Part shown: piece after piece, positions 1 to 9,625 of the stretch | How the letters are laid out: the number at the start of each line of letters is the position of its first letter | How positions within the stretch are numbered: the stretch's first letter is position 1 | NCBI RefSeq assembly: GCF_003573695.1 | Contig: NC_039362.1 | Span: 10,732,489-10,796,488, forward strand | DNA from: Papaver somniferum | Taxonomy: Eukaryota; Streptophyta; Magnoliopsida; Ranunculales; Papaveraceae | Length of the DNA stretch: 64,000 nt | Direction of reading: 5' to 3' | Translations under genes and position numbers: made by a program | Notes under the pieces: generated by a model | Seen by the model: only the letters and a program-made list of their open reading frames with translations | Told to the model about the DNA's origin: nothing | Databases searched by the model: none

Positions 1-2
1 GG

Positions 3-1197
3 AAAAGTGGTAGGCCGAGGAAGGAACCGCCATCAAGTCAACAACAAACGGGGAATTCCGTATCCACACCACAATCCGATGAAGTGCCGGTTCGCAAGAA
101 AAGGGGCAGGCCGACGAAGGTACCTACATCGATAGAACAAGAACAACAAGACGAGGAAGCCTATGCCACGCATACAATCGAGGTTACAAAGAAAAGGGGT
201 AGGCCTAGGAAGGTACTAACAATGATTAAACAGAGGGAGCATTCCGAAGACACACCCATAGTTGAAGGGTCGTTTTTGCATATCAAAACTGAAAGGACGA
301 ATAAGGAACCTACATCAAGTCAACTACATCAACAACACGATGGTGATGTAGTCTCTTTTAAAAGGCGAAGGGGTAGGCCAAGGAAGTACAGAATCCCATC
401 ACATACTGAAGAAGTTGGAACTTGGAAATGTAGAGATTGCAGAGGATGGATTGGATATACTTAAGCTAAAAGTTGGTAACATGAAGATGTTTAAGGATTC
501 CCAAACAGGTAAGACTCATAGACATTACCATACCAAAATAGAGTCCTATGTACTGCAACTTCCCGAGGTTATTCGCGAGTATATTGTATATATACAGATG
601 ATGTCGATGGATATGGAAATTGTGGCTATTATGCCGTGACCGAACAATTAGGAATCTTTGAGATGGCGGTTAGTAAAGGGATGACACCATGTCGATACTC
701 CAGAAAGAAGATGGCCGAATAACTTATGAAAAAGAAGAGTTGTTATGAACAATTGGTAGATGATGAGGAAGGGTTTTGATAATTTGCATGGTCGGGTGTT
801 AGGGCCAGAGCACGAGATGAAGTTCCTTCCTACTGAATATTGGATGAAAATGCCGGTTTGTGGGCATCTTGTGGCGGATACATTTAACTGTGTTGTTCAT
901 TATTTTCCCCCCACCGAACAAATAACTTATACACCAAAGTGGCAAAAGTGCGAAGGATCTCTTAAGAAGAGAAGAGTTGTTTTGGAGTTCCTGAACGAGA
1001 ATGATTTCATTATTCTGAAGCTAAAGGAAAATTGTCCACTGCCACCGGTTTGTCCGTTGAATAAAACCAAGGATATAGTCCCCAATCACTCGGAGGAATG
1101 GATGAAATTGTATGAGGAGAACCACCAATTGTGGGATGCTTTGAAGCTATCAATTAACCCGGAGAAGGGAGAAATTTGTATTCATAAATTAGAATAG
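3..1197 (+). pseudogene. C-terminal part of MULE/FAR1-type protein: AT-hooks plus OTU-like protease
   Basis: The reading frame is already open at the window edge, so the N-terminus is missing. Four AT-hook cores (GRPRK or GRPTK) lie near positions 9, 102, 198 and 372; such hooks bind the minor groove of AT-rich DNA. An OTU-like cysteine protease follows: VDGYGNCGYYAV at about 603-640 carries the nucleophile Cys, and the block from EYWMKMPVCGHL to LKENCPLPP (about 834-1047) matches the later part of the fold. AT-hooks followed by OTU is the usual C-terminal layout of plant Mutator/FAR1-derived transposases. The frame changes near 420-465, at about 597 and near 778, and a TAA at 720 interrupts it, so this is a pseudogene. 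The residue expected to be the catalytic His before the FIILKL strand appears as Asp. The domain call is strong; membership of a MULE is inferred. Confidence 0.75.
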
Positions 1198-1410
1198 TGA
1201 TGAAGAGTAATTTGGAAATGTGTGGATCACTGCTACGCAATCTTTTGTTTTTTTGGAAGTTTGAATTGTAATCATTAAACCATATGCTATGGATATGCCG
1301 GGATGATTTAGTTCAAACTTTACAATGTCGGGAACTGATATCGGGTTAGAAAGTTTCTTTTCTTCTATGCCAGAAAGGCACCATAAGTACACAGAGATAT
1401 CAGGTTTAGT

Positions 1411-1595
1411 GCCGGCGTCGAAATTAACTTCCTGACAATGACAGAATTATACATAGATCACTTATGTGTGAGGAAAATAAATAGTACCGGCATTGTCTGG
1501 AAAAGCGAATCTATGCCGGAATTCTAAATTCCTTTGGTCTGAAAAAGAAATCAGTATACCGGCATTGTTGTTACAATTTCGACCATGCCGGTTTT
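1411..1595. repeat. CCGGCATTGT / ATGCCGG inverted-motif cluster 1
   Basis: CCGGCATTGT occurs at 1487 and 1559, each followed 16-20 bases later by ATGCCGG (1513 and 1585), so each pair is a short inverted repeat with a variable spacer. A weaker GCCGGCGTCG lies at 1411. The same module recurs in three further clusters up to 6,420. Clustered subterminal motifs of this type are typical of Mutator-like and CACTA transposons. That they are protein binding sites is inference. Confidence 0.7.
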
Positions 1596-1646
1596 GAAAA
1601 ATAAACATAAAAATGGCAATGTTTGACATAGATTAACCAATATAAC

Positions 1647-1860
1647 ATGTTCTAAGCCAAACACAAATGAAATCAACATCTCCATAGTTTAGTAAGACAC
1701 ACAAAATAACATAAGCAAATACTAGATTGTTTAACAAACCATATGTAAAGTTAAGATGTTCCAAACCGAAAACAAATGAAACAAAGATGTTCAAAGTTTA
1801 GCAAGACACAAAAAAAAAGATAAACCGACAGTAGATTGTTCAAAGACATAACTAATACTA
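1647..1860. repeat. 109-bp imperfect tandem duplication
   Basis: Two diverged copies start with ATGTTCTAAGCC at 1647 and ATGTTCCAAACC at 1756. Both run through AAATGAAA, AGTTTAG.AAGACACA and TAGATTGTT. The pair lies just downstream of the PMD gene stop on the minus strand, so it may be its 3' untranslated region. No coding signal is visible. Confidence 0.6.
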
Positions 1861-1888
1861 TAAAAGAAACATTAACAAACATCTTAGA

Positions 1889-4761
1889 TCACTCGGTCCT
1901 TGGCTTCTTGTGAACCCTCTTCTTTGTTGCCTTCCACAAGTCCTTTGCATTTGGATCTTCAATTTTGTCTATCTTTTCCTCGACTGTCTTCATTTCTTCC
2001 GGGGTCAGCACCTCTCCTTTCTTGTTCTTGCATTTAAACCAGTTTTCCAATGTTCCTAGCCTCGAACGCTGTTGTCATATTTTTTCCATTAGTGTGTTAA
2101 CTTTTATAAGTTTATAGATATACATTCAAATAATATGAAGTGAATCAGAATTACGTACCAACAACGTGTGGGTCTTTTGAAGTACGGGTACAGTAACTTC
2201 TTCAGGAGTTTTGGAGGGAGGTTATGCTTGTGGAGGCACTGTTTCGGTGGCCGGGTGTACAATACAAGGATGGGAGTACCTCGAATGACCTCTGAGGAAG
2301 CTTGGTTCCGACTCATAACCGTTCTCAGCCAATTCCCAACCCCCTATCCAACACTAGTCGTTGTTCTTCCCTTTCATTCCAACGTAAAAGTAGAGGAGTT
2401 GGTTTGTAAACTACCAGCGTATATTGTTCATCTGATAGGCATTGAGGAAAGTCATGAGAGAATTTGGCATCAGATTTACCCGTAAGTTTTTTCTGTTTGT
2501 ACCCAAGTTGGTGCATCACACGGCGAGGGTTATGCATAACAAATCCTTTTGGATGAAACAATGGTCCGTTGTAAAATGCTACATTGTCATTCCTTGCAAA
2601 GTGAACTCCTCTTTCGTTCCTATATGGGTCAAACACAACATCTTCGACAGCGATAGAGTCCAAAGCCTCTCTTATGGCGAATAACCGAGTTCTGTTATTG
2701 GGCTTCGGTTTATTTTCGAAAAAGTATTTCTTAGTTATAGGACCCTGTGGGTCCAAACCACGAGTTGACGACTCCAAACATTTGTACTCCTTGAACACTG
2801 TTGGGAAGTGTTCATAAGCCCACACCTATACAAATGAAAGATCATCCCAATGAAATGTATAAGAAAAAAACTAATTGGAAAAAAAAATAACTAGTTCACG
2901 TTACCTGTAATACAGTGAAATACACATTAAATTGACAGGAAGTCGCCTTAGAAGATCTACGCATCTCCGCCAACAAATGTGCCAAGAAAGCAGTGCCCCG
3001 TGAATACTCATGAACCTCCTCCAAGGGATACAAGTATTGTAAGTTGTTCATATATACCCTGTTACCATTAGAGTTGGGGAATATTACGATGCCCAAGAGG
3101 AACAAAAGATAAGCAGCGACAATTTGCTGAATTTGTTCGTCATTCAATTCCTTGCCCATCGTATTCCAAAACAACTCTCTGAGATTGATGACTTTAATAG
3201 TCTTTGTCATGGTTTTCTTTGACGTGTACATATTTTCTTTTGTCGTTTCCACGTCCCAACCAAATAACTTTTTAGTCAGCTCATAGATCTTGGACCATTC
3301 TAGGGTCTTACCGACAGCTTCTTTCTTAACGACTTTTCCAAGGATCTCAAGAGATAATATTCTTTGGACATCTTCAGGGATAATGGTCATCTCGCCAAAA
3401 GGAAAATGCATGGTATCAGTTGAAGCAAAAAACCTCTCCAAGAAGAAATTCGCAGTCACTTGATCAGTGGCCACATAGTTTTCTACCGTGGGATACAAAC
3501 CAGATGCTCTTACTGCCGCTTGAACATCCAGACACTCCCCTTCCAAATTCCATGTATCCATTTGTTGATGGCGCCAAACACAGAATGCTTTCTTGTGATC
3601 ATATATAAACAATATAACAACAAGATACAAACGTCTTGCATAAGTTTGATAGATCCAACGAGCCCATGAGTCCTTGTAGTCAAATAAGAGTTTCGGATCT
3701 CTCGGCTGACCCCAGTGTTTTCCATCAGTGCGTTCTGGAATCATGTCATATGGTTTTGGAAGGTGCTTTGGTGGGTCCTTTTCCTTTTTCTCATCGGCTT
3801 CAACTTCAGGTTGTCCTAAGCCATGTTAGGATGAGCCACCTGCTGGATCAGGAGGTACAAATTTCTCCCACTCAGCATCATCATCGCTGCTTGTATCTCC
3901 CTCCATGGGAATCTCCCGAATCATGACCTTACCACGTTCCGGATCATCTCAACCACGTCGAGGCCGAGAAGACTTGGGTTTTCCTTCATCAACAGATTTT
4001 CCATTTCCTTTCTTCAATTTTGCATCTTGGGACCTACATAGAAAATAAGATTTAAAAAAATAAGGAAATCAAACCCGACATGGCAGATGAAAATAAAGAT
4101 TCTGCCTGCACGGGTTCCGGCATTGTGGTTTAAAGAAATTCTACGCCAGTTCACAGGTATAGGCGTTGTACGTAAATAAAATACTATGCCGGTAATGTGG
4201 GAATTGTTTATAGAGATTTAACAAAATAAGGTAATCAAAACCGGCATGGACGTTGAACATAACGATAATGCCGGCATTAGTACCGGTATTGTACTCTAAA
4301 GAAATTTCATGCCGGATACAAGGTACCGACATTGTTTGAAACTAAAATTCCATGCTGTTAGTATGGGAATTGTCTACCGAGATTTAACAAAAATAAGGTT
4401 TCTATGCCGGTATTCTAATAACTTGCATGCAATAAAATGGGGATACAAGACATATAAATCGGCATTGTATTGTAATTTAATTGTACACCGAAACTAAATT
4501 GGAATTTCAATTCATTAAATTTAATTTCGAATTCACTAAATTCAATTTCAAATTTCCTTTTACCTAGTACAAACAATAATCATGCAAGTTTCAATTTGTG
4601 TATTATGAAATAAACCCTAACAATGCTTCAATAAACATAGACATCACTTACCTCATCATCTCTGTTATTTCCTCATCATCATTTTGTTCAATAGATGCTT
4701 CTGATTTCGATTTACCACCAGGAATAGGTTTTGGTTTTTCAGGAGGTTTACGAGGACCCAT
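1889..4761 (-). pseudogene. Plant mobile domain (PMD, MAIN-like) gene, four exons, broken
   Basis: PMD proteins are plant proteins often carried by transposons; some cellular members act in genome maintenance and silencing. Likely exons on the minus strand are 4761-4652 (starts MGPRKPPEKPKP), 4033-2905, 2825-2159 and 2068-1889, with GT-AG introns at each junction. The phase is kept across introns 1 and 2. Family hallmarks visible are MHFPFGEMTI..EDVQRIL (about 3410-3340), a VWAYEHFP block directly after intron 2, and GPLFHPKGFVMHNPRRVM (about 2570-2510). The last exon ends in a Lys-rich tail. Premature stops are TGA at 3951-3949, TAA at 3828-3826 and TGA at 2327-2325, and the frame shifts after the last, so it is a pseudogene. 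Intron 1 holds a CCGGCAT motif cluster. Neighbours suggest it is cargo of a MULE. Confidence 0.8.
4106..4460. repeat. CCGGCATTGT / ATGCCGG cluster 2, inside PMD intron 1
   Basis: At least eight forward or reverse copies of the module (TCCGGCATTGT, TATGCCGGTAATG, ACCGGCATGG, ATGCCGGCATTAGTACCGG, CATGCCGGATAC, TATGCCGGTATT, TCGGCATTGT) are packed into about 350 bp. The stretch lies inside the 618-bp first intron (4651-4034) of the minus-strand PMD gene. Confidence 0.7.
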
Positions 4762-5051
4762 TCTTCTTTGGGTTTGAAGAATTGAATGAATTTGGTTCAG
4801 AGGATGGAGTTTAGTGGTTTTGGAAGTTCTTTTGGAATTGCAAAGTGAAAATAAAGAAATAGAAAGATGGAACCATTCCCATTCCATAACCGTCAATTTT
4901 ATGTAATTATGGAGTTTGTAACCGTCACATAAATGGAATGAGGGAGTTTGTAACGGTTACAATGGGGGATAATTGGTGCGACAATTACAATGGAAAATAA
5001 TAAGGATAATTGGGGTGACAGTTACAATGGTAACAAACCTTCACAATTCTG

Positions 5052-5160
5052 GCGTTGTCGAACTATCAAAATCTATGCCGGAAATCTGACGAATTTAACT
5101 GAATTTATATTTAGTGTGTCGGCGTTGATTTGTTATTAACAATCTATGCCGGTAGTGTTT
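5052..5160. repeat. CCGGCATTGT / ATGCCGG cluster 3
   Basis: Two degenerate pairs are seen: CTGGCGTTGT with TATGCCGGAAAT, and GTCGGCGTTG with TATGCCGGTAGTG. They lie upstream of the PMD start, between it and the next minus-strand gene. Between 4762 and 5050 I see only AT-rich DNA with a repeated GGTTACAATGG-like motif. Confidence 0.6.
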
Positions 5161-5256
5161 CTTGATTCATTATTAGCGCACCACCAAAATGTTTAAGCAA
5201 GCAAACTGACCCAAATTGGCCTTCATATTAACCCAAAGGAACTAAACTAAAAAAAA

Positions 5257-5495
5257 TTGAACACATAAACAACGTTCCACATAAAATGAAAGGTCTTAAG
5301 TTAATTGCAACTAGCATTATCTTATCATTAGATTCAACAAACAAAGCGGCTTCGAAACATATTAATACTAAGAAAATAAACTTAAAAATATTAAACACAT
5401 AAACAACATTCCACATGAAATGAAAGATCTTAAGCTAATTGCAACTAGCATTATTTCTTGTAACGAGATTCAACAAACAAAGCGGCTCTGAAATG
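5257..5495. repeat. About 134-bp tandem duplication overlapping the 3' end of the unknown minus-strand gene
   Basis: The segment with ACACATAAACAACGTTCCAC, AATTGCAACTAGCATTAT and AACAAACAAAGCGGC occurs twice, at about 5259 and 5392. The second copy contains the stop and last codons (KAALFVES-like on the minus strand) of the gene at 5451-6070. The first copy is therefore a duplicated gene end. Confidence 0.65.
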
Positions 5496-6070
5496 CCTAA
5501 AAGGATCTTTTCTCCACTTGGTATATGCTTCTTGAGATTTCCACCTATTGTCTTTGTATCTTGCGAGGAACTCGTTGTATTTGCGACATAATTTTATGAG
5601 GGAAATTGTACGATTCACTACAAACTCATCCTCGTAATCCATTTGCGTTTCTTGCACTTACCGTCATATAACCTCGACATATAAGGACCATCCGCAACAA
5701 GACCCCAAAAAAGGTTTGAAGGGCGGTGATCTTCCGGCAAATCCGAAACTATGAAGTAATTCTTAATCCATGCGGTTTCTTCCTCACCATCCGCTTCTAT
5801 CTTCGCTTGTTTTACACGTTCGATTATCTCTTTAGTTTCTTTGCGACATTTTTCTTGTATTGTTTCCTATTCTTCTACTTTTTTCCTTCTAAGTATCTCT
5901 TCTTCCATTGCGAAAAGCGACTTGGTGGTTTGCTCCTTCCTTTTAAGTTTTTCTAGTATCGTGGAAATTGAGTTGGTGGTGGATGATGATTGATTCCCTA
6001 TCGGAGTGGATAATTTTTTGTCATATAAAAATTCTCTGAAATCTGTAGTTGGTGATTGATTTTCCATCAT
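5451..6070 (-). pseudogene. Unknown protein gene, broken
   Basis: On the minus strand a reading frame starts at tandem ATGs (6070 and 6067; MENQSPTTDFREFLYDKK). It continues through a Ser/Thr-rich stretch and a charged, probably coiled-coil segment (ILEKLKRKEQ..MEEEILRRKK). A TAG falls near 5868. The same frame goes on with KCRKETKEIIERVKQAKIEA, then LFWGLVADGPYMSRLYD near 5670. A one-base shift leads to the last part (NRTISLIKLCRKYNEFLARY..FRHFRAALFVESRYKK), ending at 5451. I do not recognise the family. The amino-acid texture and fit across both breaks argue that it was once a real gene of about 200 residues. It lies between two CCGGCAT clusters, like the PMD gene, so it may be transposon cargo. 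Confidence 0.5.
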
Positions 6071-6177
6071 AGAAATGTGTTGGAGCTCACCTATTTTTTT
6101 TCCGAGGTATCAACTGCAATATGTTTATCCATTCCTTTAAATAGATGAGGACACAACGCCTCTTTTCCACTTTATCA

Positions 6178-6420
6178 TTCCGGCATTGTCAGTATCTTAG
6201 ATCCCACGCCGGAAATGGTCTTCTGGTTTATGGTTTATAAAAATAGCCGTTATGCATTGAATGTTCCATTCCGGCAGTGTACGGAAGATGTTCGACCATG
6301 CCGGTAGCGGTTACCGGCACTGTAATGTATATGGTTTTAAAGCCGGAACATGGTTTATTGCACACAGAATTTTGACACTAAATTCCGGCATAGGATAGTA
6401 TATAGTATGTATGCCGGAAA
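6178..6420. repeat. CCGGCATTGT / ATGCCGG cluster 4, likely right edge of the MULE-like unit
   Basis: The cluster contains TTCCGGCATTGT, CACGCCGGAAATG, TTCCGGCAGTGT, CATGCCGGTAGCGG, TTACCGGCACTGT, AAGCCGGAAC, TTCCGGCATAGG and TATGCCGGAAAC. It is the last cluster. Sequence shared with 61.3 kb begins about 45 bases further right, so the element probably ends between 6421 and 6466. The matching left end is outside the window. Confidence 0.6.
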
Positions 6421-6465
6421 CCTAACGGTATTGAGTTATGTTAACAAAGTAAGCCGTAAGTATAA

Positions 6466-6712
6466 TTTTTTGTGACCTTTACACAAACAAATACTAATGG
6501 GAGTGATATCTATCCCAAGTACCTCGTACGTCAGCTTGCTTTTGTTTTTCAAATCCAAACATGTGGTTTCAATTCTAACTTGGTGGCCGCACAGCCATAC
6601 TTGAATTACTTATACAGTACTTAATTCCCATTAGTAGAGAGATATCTTTGTGAGCTTATATGTCGGTACTGAATTGATAGACTAATTATGGTCCAAGCAA
6701 ACTGGATATTAG
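6466..6712 (+). repeat. Upstream region repeated at 61,325-61,530
   Basis: Blocks shared in the same order with 61.3-61.5 kb are ATATCTATCC(C/T)AAGTACCTC, a T-rich GTTTT run, AACATGTG, CCATTAGT..AGA.GATAT and AGCAAGCAAACTGGATA. Both copies are direct and each lies upstream of a plant gene remnant. This could be a duplicated promoter region or an old dispersed repeat. No coding sequence is evident. Confidence 0.6.
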
Positions 6713-6993
6713 GGCGGGACAATCTGGGTATGCCTCTGGGAGCAAAACCAAATAGTGGAGGACAATAATATCGAACCATGTAATTGAAAGGTTTGATGCA
6801 AGGTTCTTTTCTTGGAATCAAATTTCTCTTTCAAAAGGTGGCAAGTTGGCTTTCCTAATGCATATTCTAAGGCCTATTCCTATTCCTATGCACATGCTAA
6901 AAAAATACTAGTTTCGCATACCAGGTGGCATGTCAAACCAATTGTGACACTATGGGACAACCACGGAGCGACAAAGTTACTAGCGAGCGTTTT

Positions 6994-7038
6994 GATAATA
7001 TCGCCAGCAATAAAGACTTTATCGCTGGCAATATTGTT
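6994..7038. repeat. 45-base near-palindrome
   Basis: Two 22-base arms (18 of 22 paired) flank a single central A at 7016: ATATCGCCAGCAATAAAG on the left and CTTTATCGCTGGCAATAT on the right. Further CGCTG/CAGCG pieces follow to 7090. It lies about 70 bases upstream of a TATA box, so a regulatory role is possible but unproven. Confidence 0.6.
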
Positions 7039-7108
7039 AGTAATGCTCGATATTAACTCCAGCGCTGACGTTATAATCGATATCGCCGACGTTCGACTTT
7101 CTAACGCC

Positions 7109-7115
7109 TATAAAA
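7109..7115 (+). promoter_or_regulatory. TATA box of the second PMD gene
   Basis: TATAAAA lies in CGCCTATAAAAACCAC about 115 bases before the ATG at 7228, with a CT-rich leader between. Position and context fit a plant Pol II core promoter. Confidence 0.55.
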
Positions 7116-7227
7116 ACCACACCTTGTGCATCTATTCTTCACACTTTACATATTGTTCCCTTGTTCTTTCTCTGCTCCTCTGTTCTCTTCCCTTCACACT
7201 TTATCTTCCCTTACTTCATAAACAAAT

Positions 7228-8106
7228 ATGGCGAGTGAGAAAAGAAAAAAAACAAAAAAATCAAAGGATCTACTAGTACCTCAACCAGTGGATTAAGCTT
7301 TGTTGTGGATAAAGATTATGAGTTTCAAAATGTTAGACAAGTATGGTGTCAGTGTGTTCTCTAATCACATATTTGACCATCAGGAGCGAGTTAATTCAGT
7401 TAATCTAAGAGGTGGATGGACTGAGTTCCGTACGATTTTTCAGTTACTTTCCCCTGTTGTTCAAGAGAGAGTCTGAAGATATTCTTGGCGATATTTATAT
7501 CATATACATCCTAGGAACCACAGGACTGAAGGAGTTCAAGTTATATTTCAACGATGGTGGAAGAATGCAAACACGTTCTTTTTCAAAGACTTTGAATGCG
7601 GTAAGTCAGTTTTTTCTAGTAATTAAATTTTTAGATTATGTTTTTTGTTTTATAAATTTTAGCAAACTCTAATTATGAATAAATGTTGTTAATAGGATCT
7701 ACACCGCTAGATTTGTACATGTTAACAGGAATTCCATGTGCTGAAAACATACTTCCATTTAACGCACTAAATTGGTTATCACACAATAAATGGAAACAAA
7801 GACTTCTGTTATACTCAAATGATGTAGAAGGAAATGATGCATACAGAAAAATAAAAGCAAATGGATTAAAAGTTGTTGGGTTGAAAAGTTTTTTGCAACG
7901 TTATGCTAGGAAAATGAATGAGAACATGAATGCAAATAATGTATATTTGTTTCTGAACATTATGAGGAGCTCGAACGTATATTTGTGTTATGGACACTAG
8001 GCCAATGTCTAATCCAAATGCTAGCTTTGTGGTGTTAATTGGTTTCTCGAATCATTAGAATATTTAGAGAAAGCACCAACATATGATTGGGGGTCTCCAA
8101 TTTTAT
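7228..8106 (+). pseudogene. Second PMD gene, 5' half, split by a retrotransposon
   Basis: The ATG at 7228 opens MASEKRKKTKKSKD, a basic N-terminus. In the same frame come FQRWWKNANTFFFKDFECG and, across a GT-AG intron at 7601-7695, STPLDLYMLTGIPCAENILP. These are the RWW...F.F..C..TPLD..MLTG signatures of the plant mobile domain. TAA at 7294 and a TGA near 7471 interrupt exon 1, and the frame breaks again near 7960-8050. The last part reads toward YDWGSPILSE and stops abruptly at 8106-8111, where a Tat LTR begins. The same codons resume at 29,418. The gene decayed and was interrupted; which came first cannot be told here. Confidence 0.75.
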
Positions 8107-8343
8107 CAGAGTGTAGATGGTGGATTTTCGACAAAGCATAAAATCGTAAACCCATAATTATACGAACTTATGATCCGACAATCAGACGCGAGTATTGAGA
8201 CACGAGTCTCTCATCGAATCTCTGACTGAGAATACTTTCTCTCATAGTACATGCGGATATGTAGTCTCTCCGCTGGACAACGACATATCTCATGAATACT
8301 GAATACTTCAGTAATTATTTCTATGTAGAATCATGAGATTGAC

Positions 8344-8506
8344 GGCTCCTAGACAGCTTGCTCTGCTAGTATAGAGCGATAACGTCTTCAGGATACAAAT
8401 AACAAGTTTTCCCTAACTATATAAAGGATATGAAGATCCAGCAAGCTCATGTCAGAATAATTAATGCTCCTAGACAGCTTGCTCTGCTAGTATAGAGCCA
8501 TCAGTT
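8344..8506. repeat. Direct repeat inside the LTR flanking a TATA box
   Basis: GCTCCTAGACAGCTTGCTCT plus the next 14 bases occurs at about 8345 and again at about 8466, spaced 121 bp. The candidate TATA box (8418) lies between them. The same arrangement is kept in the 3' LTR near 26,470 and 26,591, which suggests LTR promoter elements. Confidence 0.6.
8418..8426 (+). promoter_or_regulatory. Candidate TATA box of Tat 1 LTR
   Basis: TATATAAAG in CTAACTATATAAAGGATATG is conserved in the 3' LTR (near 26,542). It lies only about 300 bp into a 3.2-kb LTR, so the U5 part would be unusually long. Alternative AT-rich TATA-like sites exist near 10,865 and 11,000. Confidence 0.4.
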
Positions 8507-8819
8507 AATTATTCTTAAATTCTTGGATTCATCCACTGAATTTCTGAAAATATTCAAATATTTTCGTAATATTTCGTTACTTCAATCTATGGTTCTTCCC
8601 AGCAGAATTCCATGGGTTAGTAATAAATATTCAACGCACGGGCGTCTGAGCTACCTTGGAGTAAGCCCCGAATCAAATGGTGTAAGTGTACTCAACGATG
8701 ATGCACTAACAATCACCGTACGAACGAGTATTTCAAAATACGACGAAACGATGAACCTATGCAAAATAGGAAGGAAAATAATAAATAATTAAATATCGAC
8801 CAAGGCGCTGAGGGATTGG

Positions 8820-9625
8820 GCTCACCGGCCAGCCGGCCGTGCCGTGGCCAATCCCACGCCAGTTTTATGTTTTATCATATTTTTTGTTATTTTCCTTGAT
8901 CTTATGAAAATCCTTTCATTTGAACAAATATCCTTCGTTTTGAGGAAACTCCTCAGTTTCATGGTGTTTCCTTTGCACCAAGAAAATAATATAAAAATGG
9001 GAAAAACATTGTGGGGCCGTGATTATTGTCCAACCGGCCATGACTTGATCCCGGCCGGCCCCACACCTCATGGTTCCTCATTATTTTATTATTATTTTCC
9101 TAATCTCATGAAAACTCCTTAATCTCATGGTATTTTCATAAATCCATGAAAAATATAATATAAAATTAGGAAAACTCGTGGGATCGGGCCCAAGCCTACC
9201 GGCCATGTCCTAGCCGGCCCCACATGTCCCTTTATTTTATTATTATTATTTTAAGGTTTCCTTGATCCCATGAAATTCCTTGATTTCATGGTATTTTTCT
9301 CAAATTATGAAAATTCCTTCAAATCATGGAAAAAATACATAAAAATATATAAAATAAGGGAAAACGCACGGGACCGGGCCCCAGCCGGCCGGCCATGCCT
9401 CAGCCAGTCCCACACGCCCTTATTTTATTATTTTTTAATATTATTTGCTTCATTGATCCCATGGAAACTCTTTCACTTTAAGGAAACTCCTTAATTTTAA
9501 CAAAACTCCTTGATTTCATGATATTTTTATAAAATCATGAAAAATAAAATAAAAGTATGAAAAGGCACCATGGGACCGTGGTCACTAGCCGGACGGCCAT
9601 GCCTTGGTTTCAGCGGTCCCACGCC
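8820..9625. repeat. Five degenerate CCGGCC-rich tandem repeats in LTR 1
   Basis: Units of about 165-210 bp each contain a GC island (GGGNCCG..CC..CCGGCCATGCC, then a GGTCCCACACGCC-like tail). Each island is followed by an AT-rich part with TTATTTTATTATT and repeated TCATGAAA/TTTCATG. Islands lie near 8827, 9040, 9203, 9383 and 9592. The same five-unit block occupies about 26,945-27,745 in the 3' LTR. Confidence 0.65.

Noticed and set aside
2168..2485. Plus-strand frames opposite the PMD gene
   Set aside because: Shadows of the minus-strand PMD coding sequence, which has splice sites and family motifs.
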